Assembly (NCBI GenBank): GCA_902495025.1
Contig: CABUWB010000032.1
Coordinates: 1 to 12,504, forward strand
Origin: an uncultured Eubacteriales bacterium
GTDB taxonomy: Bacteria; Bacillota; Clostridia; Lachnospirales; CAG-274
Reading direction: 5' to 3'
DNA: 12,504 bases
Below the pieces are notes generated by a model. That model was not told the origin of the DNA and did no database searches. It saw only the letters and a program-made list of their open reading frames with translations. The position numbers and the translations under genes were made by a program. Below are positions 6,051-12,504 of the stretch, piece by piece; positions within the stretch are counted from its first letter, which is position 1; every line of letters begins with the position of its first letter.

Positions 6051-7100
6051 ATGAAAAAAATTTTGGCAATGTTAATGATGTGTGTTATGTCTTTCTCTCT
6101 GGCAGGCTGCGGCACTACCGCTTCAAATGAGGGCAGCGAGGTTAGTACCGACGTACAGGCGGAGGATACAGCCGCCGCTTCATCTGATGAGGAGTTTGTA
6201 ATAGGTATTACGCAGTGGCCCGGCTCTTATGTGTGGTACGGTACGCAGGAGCTTGGATATTTTGAAAAGCAGGGTGTTAATGCAACGGTAAAAATGTTTG
6301 ATAATTATTCAGATGGTATGAATGCACTTACCGCTGGCAATATCGATGCTTATGTTTTATCCTATTCCGATGCAATGTCGCCTTATATAAACGGCGCTGA
6401 CTTCAAAATAGTGATGATTGAGGACTACTCCGCAGGTTCTGACGGTCTTGTGGTTAAGCCCGAAATTACCTCTGTTGAGGAGTTAAAGGGCAAAACTGTT
6501 GCAACTGAAATAGGTACTGTTGACCACATGTTTTTAAACAAGTGCCTTGAGGCAGCAGGTATGAGCGAGAGTGATGTACAGCTTACCAATATGTCAATAG
6601 GTGATGCAGGCAACGCCTTTATTGCAGGTCAGGTTGATGCTGCCGTAATATGGGACCCATCACTGTCAATGGCTGTTGATGCTGGCGGTGTTGTGCTTTC
6701 CTCAACTAAGGACTACCCTGGTCTTATCCCTGCTGTTATGGCTGTAAACGGTGATGTGCTTGAAAGCAGACGTGATGATGTAAAAAAGGTTATGAAGGCA
6801 TGGTTTGACTCTCTTGATGGTTACGAAAGCAATCATGAGGAATTTGTAGAGGCGGTTGCCGAGGGTGCCGAAATAAGCGTGGAGGATTTTGAAATGCTTA
6901 TGGAGGGTGTTGACCTTATCTCACTTGATGACAATTTACCTGCCTTTGAGGTATCCGATGACTATGTAAGCCTTGTTACCTGCGGCATGGAGCATTGTGA
7001 ATTTTTAAAGAGCGTTGATATGATTTCGGAAATTCCAGACTCTATTGATGACCTTATAGACGGCTCTCTTATCAGTGAAATAGCGCAAGAAGCAAAGTAA
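6051..7100 (+). CDS. ABC transporter substrate-binding lipoprotein, NitT/TauT (SsuA/NMT1-like) family
   Basis: This is the extracellular binding protein of a NitT/TauT-type importer, 349 residues. Residues 1-20 are a lipoprotein signal peptide ending in LAGC, so Cys20 should be lipid-anchored to the outer face of the membrane. A Ser/Thr- and acid-rich linker follows to about residue 47. The mature domain begins at FVIGITQWPGSY and shows family features: ELGYFEKQGV, NALTAGNIDAYVLSYSD, VEELKGKTVATEIGTVDHMF and AGQVDAAVIWDPS. The mature protein is strikingly acidic. It almost certainly serves the permease and ATPase encoded at 1939-3578, although two dehydrogenase genes and a separate leader lie between. 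The ligand cannot be read from sequence; proximity to urease makes urea, or a compound that yields urea or ammonia, worth testing. AAGGAGG at 6037-6043 fixes the start. Confidence 0.93.
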   Translation: MKKILAMLMMCVMSFSLAGCGTTASNEGSEVSTDVQAEDTAAASSDEEFVIGITQWPGSYVWYGTQELGYFEKQGVNATVKMFDNYSDGMNALTAGNIDAYVLSYSDAMSPYINGADFKIVMIEDYSAGSDGLVVKPEITSVEELKGKTVATEIGTVDHMFLNKCLEAAGMSESDVQLTNMSIGDAGNAFIAGQVDAAVIWDPSLSMAVDAGGVVLSSTKDYPGLIPAVMAVNGDVLESRRDDVKKVMKAWFDSLDGYESNHEEFVEAVAEGAEISVEDFEMLMEGVDLISLDDNLPAFEVSDDYVSLVTCGMEHCEFLKSVDMISEIPDSIDDLIDGSLISEIAQEAK

Positions 7101-7103
7101 CTA

Positions 7104-7132
7104 TTGATGTTTTTGCCCTTATGATATATACT
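7104..7132 (+). promoter_or_regulatory. Predicted sigma-A-type promoter of the urease operon
   Basis: A TTGATG -35 box (7104-7109), an optimal 17-base spacer and a TATACT -10 box (7127-7132) lie directly after the stop codon of the binding-protein gene. Transcription should start near 7139, just before the hairpin at 7151-7185. No TGTGCA/TGCACA site is visible upstream, so the urease operon may be controlled differently from the other two promoters. Confidence 0.65.
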
Positions 7133-7150
7133 GTGTATAAATCATGGGTA

Positions 7151-7185
7151 AGGGTGCCGTTTATTGCGGCACTCTTTTTTATTTT
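7151..7185 (+). terminator. Leader hairpin with T run before ureA (candidate attenuator)
   Basis: GGGTGCCG (7152-7159) pairs with CGGCACTC (7167-7174), eight pairs with one G-T wobble, and a 7-base loop. It is flanked by an A-T pair and followed by six T's, an A and four more T's. The ureA start codon is 17 bases after the T run, with the ribosome binding site between them. It has the form of an intrinsic terminator that urease transcription from the promoter at 7104-7132 must pass. Confidence 0.82.
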
Positions 7186-7201
7186 ATTGGAGGTATGGCA
7201 G

Positions 7202-7504
7202 ATGAGATTAAATCCTAAGGAACAGGAAAAGCTTATGCTTCACCTTGCAGGCAGCCTTGCAAAGGAAAGGCGTGCAAGGGGGTTAAAGCTTAACTATGTT
7301 GAGTCGGTTGCTTACATAAGCTCCGAGCTGCTGGAGATGGCAAGGGACGGCAAAACCGTTGCCGAGCTTATGCAGGCAGGCACTAAAATACTTACATGCG
7401 CTGACGTTATGGAGGGCGTTGCAGACCTTGTGCATGAGGTGCAGGTTGAGGCTACCTTCCCCGACGGAACAAAGCTTGTAACGGTACACAATCCTATACA
7501 GTAG
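7202..7504 (+). CDS. ureA: Urease gamma subunit
   Basis: This is the smallest structural subunit of urease (urea to ammonia and carbamate), 100 residues, exactly the standard length. It begins MRLNPKEQEKLMLH and contains LNYVESVAYIS (30-40), TCADVMEGV (65-73) and the conserved end ATFPDGTKLVTVHNPIQ. GGAGGT at 7189-7194 is spaced seven bases from the start at 7202. An in-frame ATG at 7121 would add 27 hydrophobic residues, but that stretch contains the promoter and hairpin and no homologue has such an extension, so it is rejected. ureB follows after 12 bases. The gene is separate, not fused to ureB as in Helicobacter. Confidence 0.97.
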   Translation: MRLNPKEQEKLMLHLAGSLAKERRARGLKLNYVESVAYISSELLEMARDGKTVAELMQAGTKILTCADVMEGVADLVHEVQVEATFPDGTKLVTVHNPIQ

Positions 7505-7516
7505 GGAGGGAATTAT

Positions 7517-7888
7517 ATGAAAATTGGTGAAATTATGGCTATGGACAGAGCCATTGAACTGAATAAGGGCAGAAGAACGGTTGAAATAACTGTTGCCAAT
7601 ACAGGCGACAGACCCGTACAGGTAGGCTCGCACTATCATTTTTTTGAGGTAAACAGTCTGCTTAGCTTTGACAGGGAAAGGGCATACGGTATGCGCCTTG
7701 ATATTCCCTCGGGTACGGCTGTAAGGTTTGAGCCGGGCGAGGAAAAAACGGTTACGCTTGTGGAGCTTGCGGGTAAGCAGAGGGTATTTGGTCTTAATAA
7801 TCTGACCTGTGCGCACTGCTCACAGGCAACAAAACAGGCAAGTTTTAATAAGGCTGCGGAAAAAGGCTTTTCGGGGGAGGTGTTATAA
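7517..7888 (+). CDS. ureB: Urease beta subunit with C-terminal insertion
   Basis: This is the second structural subunit of urease, 123 residues. The core matches the family: GDRPVQVGSHYHFFEVN (30-46), FDRERAYGMRLDIPSGTAVRFEPG (51-74, in two conserved blocks) and VFGLNN (90-95). Common beta subunits end soon after this point at about 100-110 residues. Here roughly 20 extra residues (about 96-116), with C98 and C101 in a CAHC motif, lie before the terminal KGFSGEVL. Whether this is common in related Firmicutes cannot be decided here. AGGGAGGG precedes the start, and the stop codon TAA directly abuts the ureC start, so the two are translationally linked. Confidence 0.95.
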   Translation: MKIGEIMAMDRAIELNKGRRTVEITVANTGDRPVQVGSHYHFFEVNSLLSFDRERAYGMRLDIPSGTAVRFEPGEEKTVTLVELAGKQRVFGLNNLTCAHCSQATKQASFNKAAEKGFSGEVL

Positions 7889-9604
7889 ATGTCTGAAATA
7901 AGCGGTGCAAAATATGCAATGATGTATGGCCCCACTACGGGCGACAAGGTAAGGCTTGCCGATACAAACCTTGTAATTGAGGTTGAAAAGGATTATACGG
8001 TTTATGGTGATGAGGCAAAATTCGGCGGCGGCAAGACGTTAAGGGATGGTATGGGTCAGAGTGTAAACTCAACCTCTGCCGACGGCGATTTGGATTTGGT
8101 TATCACAAATGCGCTTATTGTTGACTATACGGGCATTTACAAGGCGGATATAGGCATTAAGGACGGTAAAATTGCGGCAATAGGTCATGCAGGCAACCCC
8201 GATATTATGGAAAATGTTACACCCGGCATGACGGTTGGTGCATCTACCGAGGCACTTGCAGGCGAGGGTATGATAGTAACGGCTGGCGGCATTGACTCAC
8301 ACATTCATTTTATCTGCCCTCAGCAGGTGGACTGCGCCCTTTACTCTGGCATAACTACCATGATTGGCGGCGGTACGGGCCCTGCCGACGGAACAAACGC
8401 AACCACCTGTACCCCTGGGCCATGGAATATACACCAAATGCTTTTAGCTGCCGAGGAATACCCAATGAATTTAGGCTTTATGGGTAAGGGTAACTGTGGC
8501 AGCACCGCATCGTTGGAGGAGCAGATTAAGGCAGGTGCAATGGGGCTTAAAATACATGAGGACTGGGGTGCAACACCTGCGGTTATTGATGCCGCACTCA
8601 CTGTGGCTGATAAGTATGACGTACAGGTGGCTATTCACACCGACACCCTTAATGAGGCAGGCTGTGTTGAGGATACCATTGAGGCTGTGGGAGGCAGAAC
8701 GATACACACCTTCCATACAGAGGGTGCAGGCGGCGGTCATGCTCCCGATATTATAAAGGCGGCAGGCTTTCCCAATATTCTGCCCTCGTCCACAAATCCC
8801 ACAATGCCCTTTACAACAAATACCATTGATGAGCATCTGGATATGCTTATGGTTTGTCATCACCTTGACAATAAAATACCAGAGGACGTTGCCTTTGCCG
8901 ATTCCAGAATAAGACCCGAAACCATTGCGGCGGAGGACGTTCTGCACGATATGGGCATATTCTCAATGATGAGCTCCGACTCACAGGCTATGGGCAGAAT
9001 TGGAGAGGTCATTACAAGAACATGGCAGACCGCCCATAAAATGAAGGAGGAGAGAGGTCAGCTCCCCGAGGACAGTGCCGACAACGACAATTTCAGAGTA
9101 AAAAGATATATTGCAAAGTACACCATAAACCCTGCAATTACCAATGGTATAGCTGATTATGTAGGCTCAGTTGAGGTGGGTAAGTTTGCCGACCTTGTAA
9201 TATGGAATCCTGCCTTTTTTGGCGTAAAGCCAGATATTATTATCAAGGGCGGTATGATAATTGCAGCTAAAATGGGCGATGCAAACGCATCAATCCCTAC
9301 TACTCAGCCTGTTTTATATCAGCCTATGTTTGCCGCACATGGCAAGGCAAAGTACAATACAAGTCTTACCTTTGTATCAAAGGCGGCAATGGAGGATAAT
9401 ATTAAGGAAAAGCTGGGGCTTGAAAAAACCGTTGTGCCTGTTGGCAATTGCAGAACAATTACAAAAAATGATATGAAGCTGAACAGCGCTGCACCCGAAA
9501 TTACCGTTGACCCCGAAACCTACAAGGTAACGGCAGACGGTGTTGAAATTACATCAAAGCCTGCAAAAAAGCTGCCGCTTACCCAGATGTACAGCCTGTT
9601 TTAA
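7889..9604 (+). CDS. ureC: Urease alpha (catalytic) subunit
   Basis: This is the catalytic subunit that holds the two-nickel centre, 571 residues, standard length. All expected ligands are visible: H138 and H140 in DSHIHF, K221 in GLKIHEDWG (the carbamylated lysine), H250 in VAIHTD, H276 in HTFHTEGAGGG, and D364 in SSDSQAMGR. The mobile-flap residues C323 and H324 are in MVCHHLD. These sit a constant four positions beyond the Klebsiella aerogenes numbering, so the enzyme should be active as a nickel urease. The start codon follows the ureB stop with no gap; the ribosome binding site GGGGGAGG lies within the end of ureB. Accessory genes ureE, ureF, ureG and ureD follow. Confidence 0.99.
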   Translation: MSEISGAKYAMMYGPTTGDKVRLADTNLVIEVEKDYTVYGDEAKFGGGKTLRDGMGQSVNSTSADGDLDLVITNALIVDYTGIYKADIGIKDGKIAAIGHAGNPDIMENVTPGMTVGASTEALAGEGMIVTAGGIDSHIHFICPQQVDCALYSGITTMIGGGTGPADGTNATTCTPGPWNIHQMLLAAEEYPMNLGFMGKGNCGSTASLEEQIKAGAMGLKIHEDWGATPAVIDAALTVADKYDVQVAIHTDTLNEAGCVEDTIEAVGGRTIHTFHTEGAGGGHAPDIIKAAGFPNILPSSTNPTMPFTTNTIDEHLDMLMVCHHLDNKIPEDVAFADSRIRPETIAAEDVLHDMGIFSMMSSDSQAMGRIGEVITRTWQTAHKMKEERGQLPEDSADNDNFRVKRYIAKYTINPAITNGIADYVGSVEVGKFADLVIWNPAFFGVKPDIIIKGGMIIAAKMGDANASIPTTQPVLYQPMFAAHGKAKYNTSLTFVSKAAMEDNIKEKLGLEKTVVPVGNCRTITKNDMKLNSAAPEITVDPETYKVTADGVEITSKPAKKLPLTQMYSLF

Positions 9605-9616
9605 AGGAGATTTATT

Positions 9617-10114
9617 ATGCTTTGTGAAAAAATATTAGGTAAAATTACTGACGAGCCTTTTAAGAGCCTTGCCGTTGACTATGTTGACATAGAATGGTAT
9701 GAGGCATTTAAAAAGCTGCATAAAAAAACAACCCATAACGGAGAGGAAATAGGCATAAGGCTTGATAACGAAGTGCTTACAAAGGGACTTAACGAGGGTG
9801 ATGTGCTTTATGCCGACGATAAAAAGGCGGTTGTTGTAAACATACCACCCTGCGAGGTAATTGTGGCTGATGTGCCAGATGACAGCCTTATACCAAAGGT
9901 GTGCTATGAAATAGGCAACAGACACGCTGCGCTGTTTTACGGCGACAATGACAGGCAGTTTATAACACCCTATAACCAGCCTATGCTTGAAATGCTGCAA
10001 AAAATACATAAGCACACCGCAGGTCGCTGTATAAGGGTAAATGCCGAAAAAAAGCTGCTTAAACTCAATTTTGATAAGGCTATTTCCTCGACTGTAAACA
10101 ATCATACACATTAA
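9617..10114 (+). CDS. ureE: Urease accessory protein UreE, nickel metallochaperone
   Basis: This is the cytoplasmic nickel donor for urease assembly, 165 residues. The N-terminal half carries the peptide-binding-type domain, with GEEIGIRLDNEVLTKGLNEGD (residues 42-62, read as two blocks). The C-terminal half is the metal-binding domain with YEIGNRHAALFYG, where H103 corresponds to the dimer-interface nickel ligand His96 of Klebsiella UreE. The C-terminus ends NNHTH, a minimal histidine tail rather than the long histidine-rich tail of Klebsiella, so only limited nickel storage is expected. AAAGGAG precedes the start. The gene lies between ureC and ureF in the classical order. Confidence 0.95.
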   Translation: MLCEKILGKITDEPFKSLAVDYVDIEWYEAFKKLHKKTTHNGEEIGIRLDNEVLTKGLNEGDVLYADDKKAVVVNIPPCEVIVADVPDDSLIPKVCYEIGNRHAALFYGDNDRQFITPYNQPMLEMLQKIHKHTAGRCIRVNAEKKLLKLNFDKAISSTVNNHTH

Positions 10115-10123
10115 GGTAGATAT

Positions 10124-10804
10124 ATGTTTAATACGGATTTTTTGCTATTGCAGATTAATGATGCCTTATTTCCCATAGGCGGATATTCCCACTCCTACGG
10201 GCTTGAAACCTACATACAGAGGAATATCCTTAAAAATGAGGACGATATAAGGCAGTATATAAACAACAGGCTTGAATACAGCATTAAAAGTACAGAGCTT
10301 TTAGGCGCAAGGCTTGCATACGAAAAGGCAGCGGATATTGTAAAGCTTAAAGAGCTTGACGAAATACTGACGGCATCAAAATCGCCTAAGGAGATAAGGC
10401 TTGCCTCGGTCAAGCTAGGCTCACGCTTTATAAAAACGCTGAAAGGCTGCGATATCAGCCTTAAATACAATTATTTTGATGACTATGCGGCTTTAAAGTA
10501 TACCAATAAGCACCACTGCACAGCCTACGGCGTGGTGTGCGCCGCTGCAGGTGTGGAACAGGCTACAGCTCTTAGTACCTATTTGTATGCGCAGTGCTCT
10601 GCTATGGTTACAAACTGCGTTAAAACTGTTCCGTTAAGCCAGAGCGCAGGTCAGAAAATACTATATGAAAGCTTTGCGCTTATGGAAAGGGTTGTATCAG
10701 AGGCAATGACTATGGGCGAAGATGAACTGTGCTTATCTGCGCCCGCCTTTGATATAAGGTGTATGGAGCATGAAAGGCTGTATTCAAGGCTGTATATGTC
10801 ATAA
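10124..10804 (+). CDS. ureF: Urease accessory protein UreF
   Basis: This is an all-helical assembly factor that binds UreD and UreG and helps gate GTP-dependent nickel delivery to the apo-urease, 226 residues, normal length. The family signature LLQINDALFPIGGYSHSYGLE spans residues 8-28 (key positions F16, P17, G19, S22, G26, E28). Later conserved segments are HHCTAYGVVCAAAGV (133-147) and a C-terminal half with VPLSQSAGQKIL. The ribosome binding site (AAGGTAG) is weaker than that of its neighbours, which may keep its output low relative to the structural genes. The gene follows ureE by nine bases. Confidence 0.95.
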   Translation: MFNTDFLLLQINDALFPIGGYSHSYGLETYIQRNILKNEDDIRQYINNRLEYSIKSTELLGARLAYEKAADIVKLKELDEILTASKSPKEIRLASVKLGSRFIKTLKGCDISLKYNYFDDYAALKYTNKHHCTAYGVVCAAAGVEQATALSTYLYAQCSAMVTNCVKTVPLSQSAGQKILYESFALMERVVSEAMTMGEDELCLSAPAFDIRCMEHERLYSRLYMS

Positions 10805-10818
10805 AAAGGAGAATTTAT

Positions 10819-11430
10819 ATGAGCTATGTTAAAATAGGTGTGGCAGGCCCCGTAGGCTCGGGCAAAACCGCCCTTATTGAAATACTTACAAGAAAGCTGT
10901 CAGGCAGCTACAGCATAGGTGTTATTACAAACGATATTTATACCAAGGAGGACGCAGAATTTCTGTGCAAAAACAGCGTACTGCCAAGGGAGAGGATTAT
11001 CGGTGTGGAAACGGGCGGCTGTCCGCATACGGCAATAAGAGAGGACGCCTCAATGAATTTAGAGGCTGTGGACGAGCTGATGGAGCGTTTTCCCGATATC
11101 GAGCTGATGTTTATTGAAAGCGGCGGTGATAATCTGTCGGCAACCTTTTCGCCTGAGCTGGTGGAGGCAACCATATTTGTTATTGACGTTGCCGAGGGCG
11201 ACAAAATACCTAGAAAGGGCGGCCCCGGCATTACAAGAAGTGATTTGCTTGTAATAAACAAAACCGACCTTGCCCCTTACGTTGGCGCAGACCTGTCTGT
11301 TATGGAAAGGGACAGCAGAAAAATGAGGGGCGAGCGGCCATTTGTGTTTACCAACATCAGAGGTGATGAGGGTGTGGACAAAATAGTTGAGTGGATACGC
11401 AAAAATGTAATGCTAGAGGGTATGGAATGA
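10819..11430 (+). CDS. ureG: Urease accessory GTPase UreG
   Basis: This is the SIMIBI-class GTPase that powers nickel insertion into urease, 203 residues. Visible are the P-loop GPVGSGKT (10-17), the invariant metal-binding CPH (68-70) in ETGGCPHTAIREDAS, FIESGGDNL (98-106) and the guanine-specificity motif NKTD (147-150). There is no histidine-rich N-terminal extension. AAAAGGAG precedes the start. The stop codon is one base before the ureD start codon, so UreD translation is probably coupled to it. Confidence 0.98.
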   Translation: MSYVKIGVAGPVGSGKTALIEILTRKLSGSYSIGVITNDIYTKEDAEFLCKNSVLPRERIIGVETGGCPHTAIREDASMNLEAVDELMERFPDIELMFIESGGDNLSATFSPELVEATIFVIDVAEGDKIPRKGGPGITRSDLLVINKTDLAPYVGADLSVMERDSRKMRGERPFVFTNIRGDEGVDKIVEWIRKNVMLEGME

Positions 11431-11431
11431 T

Positions 11432-12217
11432 ATGGAAAACAGGTATGGCAGGGACTCGGAGCTGAATATTGAAATAACAGGCAGAGGGGACAGGAGTATT
11501 ATAAGCGACGTCTATTTTACGCCGCCCTTTAAAATAATGAAGCCGTTTTATGAAAACGATTTAATGCGTGTATTGCAGATGTCGGCATCTCCAGGAGTAA
11601 TGGAGGGCGACTGTCAGAAAATAAATATGCGTGTTGGCGAGGGCGCAAAAGCCGAAATATATTCCCAGTCCTTTGAAAAAATACATAAAATGGAAACAGG
11701 TCATGCCGTAAGGCACATTGACATCAGCGTTGATAAGAACAGCTTTTGTATTTACAATCCCCTGCCTACAATACCTTATGCAGGCTCTGCCTTTAACAAT
11801 ACCATAAACGTAAGGCTTAAAGACCATACCTCTGTATTTATATATGAGGATATGCTTATAAGCGGACGTGTTGCAGGCGGTGAGAGCTTTGCCTATCGGT
11901 ATTATCAATCACTTGTGAATATATATGAGGATAACACGCTGACCTACAGGGATAATACGCTTTATAAGCCCGATAAAATGGATATGGACGGAATTGGACT
12001 GTATGAGGGATATACGCATCTGCTTGGTATGGTTGTGTGCGGAATGGATATTTATGATGAGATAAGTGCTTTTTTTGATGGTTATAATGCACCATGGGGC
12101 ATTACACTTAATGACAGTGGGTACGTTGTAATCAGGGCACTTGGCAGCTCGGCACAACCATTGCAGAAAATAAGCGGTAAAATAAAGGAGCTTGCGTATA
12201 GGAAATATAGAGGGTGA
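11432..12217 (+). CDS. ureD: Urease accessory protein UreD (UreH)
   Basis: This is the scaffold that joins apo-urease to UreF and UreG during metallocentre assembly, 261 residues, typical length. Conserved segments are YFTPPFKIMKPFY (28-40), SASPGVMEGD (51-60, matching the family's glycine-rich loop), AEIYSQSFEKIHKM (74-87) and a central block of YNPLPTIPYAGSAF. UreD is the most divergent urease accessory protein, so the weaker resemblance is expected. The start codon lies one base after the ureG stop with no good ribosome binding site of its own, which implies coupling to ureG. It is the last gene of the operon; no clear terminator follows directly. Confidence 0.93.
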   Translation: MENRYGRDSELNIEITGRGDRSIISDVYFTPPFKIMKPFYENDLMRVLQMSASPGVMEGDCQKINMRVGEGAKAEIYSQSFEKIHKMETGHAVRHIDISVDKNSFCIYNPLPTIPYAGSAFNNTINVRLKDHTSVFIYEDMLISGRVAGGESFAYRYYQSLVNIYEDNTLTYRDNTLYKPDKMDMDGIGLYEGYTHLLGMVVCGMDIYDEISAFFDGYNAPWGITLNDSGYVVIRALGSSAQPLQKISGKIKELAYRKYRG

Positions 12218-12275
12218 ATTAATGTTTAGCAGAGTAACATCAACAACCTAATATTCAAATCACTAACGTATGGAT

Positions 12276-12404
12276 TTACCGTAGGGGCGGCAATCTGCCG
12301 ACCGTTAGTAATTATGATATGCTAAAATTAGGGCGGATATGGAATCCGCCTCAGGTTGCATAGGCGAGCAGTATTGCAAGGCAATACGACCAGCCCCTAC
12401 GTAA
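12276..12404. repeat. Inverted-repeat element with three internal hairpins, downstream of ureD
   Basis: The left end TTACCGTAGGGGC (12276-12288) is the inverse of the right end GCCCCTACGTAA (12393-12404) apart from one extra C. Inside are three perfect stem-loops: CGGCA/TGCCG (12288-12300), GGCGGAT/ATCCGCC (12332-12350) and GTATTGC/GCAATAC (12371-12387). There is no coding frame. The shape suggests a small non-autonomous mobile or intergenic repeat; elements with GTAGGGGCGG ends are, as far as I recall, common in gut Firmicutes genomes. No clear target-site duplication is seen. It might also fold in the urease transcript and protect its 3' end. The rest of 12218-12504 shows nothing recognisable, and only a nine-codon frame starts at 12222. 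Confidence 0.6.
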
Positions 12405-12504
12405 CCAATAATAGCATTGTTGCATTGCATATAAATTAGATGTTGGTTTGTTTGAATACCTTGCGTACAAGACCAATTTGCGAAAAAATCAATTAACGTT
12501 GCAA

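Noticed and set aside
7121..7145. Hairpin ATGAT...ATCAT as a first antiterminator stem of the ureA leader
   Set aside because: It overlaps the predicted -10 box and most of it would lie upstream of the transcription start, so it would not be in the RNA.
7121..7201. Upstream ATG giving ureA a 27-residue hydrophobic N-terminal extension
   Set aside because: The stretch contains the predicted -10 box and the terminator-like hairpin. The ATG at 7202 has a well-spaced GGAGGT and yields the standard 100-residue UreA.
12222..12251. Short frame after ureD
   Set aside because: Only nine codons long, no ribosome binding site of note and no recognisable product.
12276..12404. CRISPR array or insertion sequence
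   Set aside because: The internal hairpins differ from one another with no regular spacer pattern, and no transposase frame is present.

Overview
The window is a nitrogen-assimilation locus from a low-to-moderate GC Gram-positive bacterium, most likely an anaerobic member of Clostridia (Lachnospiraceae- or Ruminococcaceae-like). This assignment rests on strong AGGAGG-type ribosome binding sites, a Firmicutes-type urease gene order, a lipoprotein signal peptide with a short acidic linker, NifI-like PII proteins and iron-type alcohol dehydrogenases. The species cannot be named from the sequence. All genes read on the + strand.

Layout: (1) positions 2-1027 hold the 3' part of a PucR/CdaR-type transcriptional regulator that begins before the window. 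(2) 1196-5932 is a tight operon of six genes: two PII signal proteins resembling the NifI1/NifI2 pair of nitrogenase clusters, a NitT/TauT-type ABC permease, its ATPase, and two different iron-type alcohol dehydrogenases (one FucO-like, one butanol-dehydrogenase-like). (3) 6051-7100 encodes the lipoprotein substrate-binding protein that presumably serves the same transporter, with its own leader. (4) 7202-12217 is a complete urease operon, ureA-ureB-ureC-ureE-ureF-ureG-ureD. (5) 12218-12504 has no gene but carries a roughly 130-bp inverted-repeat element with three internal hairpins.

How the parts may work together (inference): the transporter brings in a small nitrogen compound, the two PII proteins could throttle it according to 2-oxoglutarate and adenylate levels, the dehydrogenases would process an alcohol or aldehyde part of the substrate or balance redox, and urease releases ammonia from urea. 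The PucR-type regulator is a natural candidate for control of the locus. No nitrogenase, urea channel, urtABCDE transporter or nickel importer is present.

The most unusual features are: the NifI1/NifI2-type pair placed directly in front of transporter genes instead of in a nif cluster; three separate intrinsic-terminator hairpins, each between a promoter and a start codon (before PII, before the binding protein, before ureA), which suggests co-ordinated transcription attenuation; and a TGTGCA-N3-TGCACA palindrome before the PII promoter that recurs in degenerate form, at nearly the same distance from the -10 box, before the binding-protein promoter.
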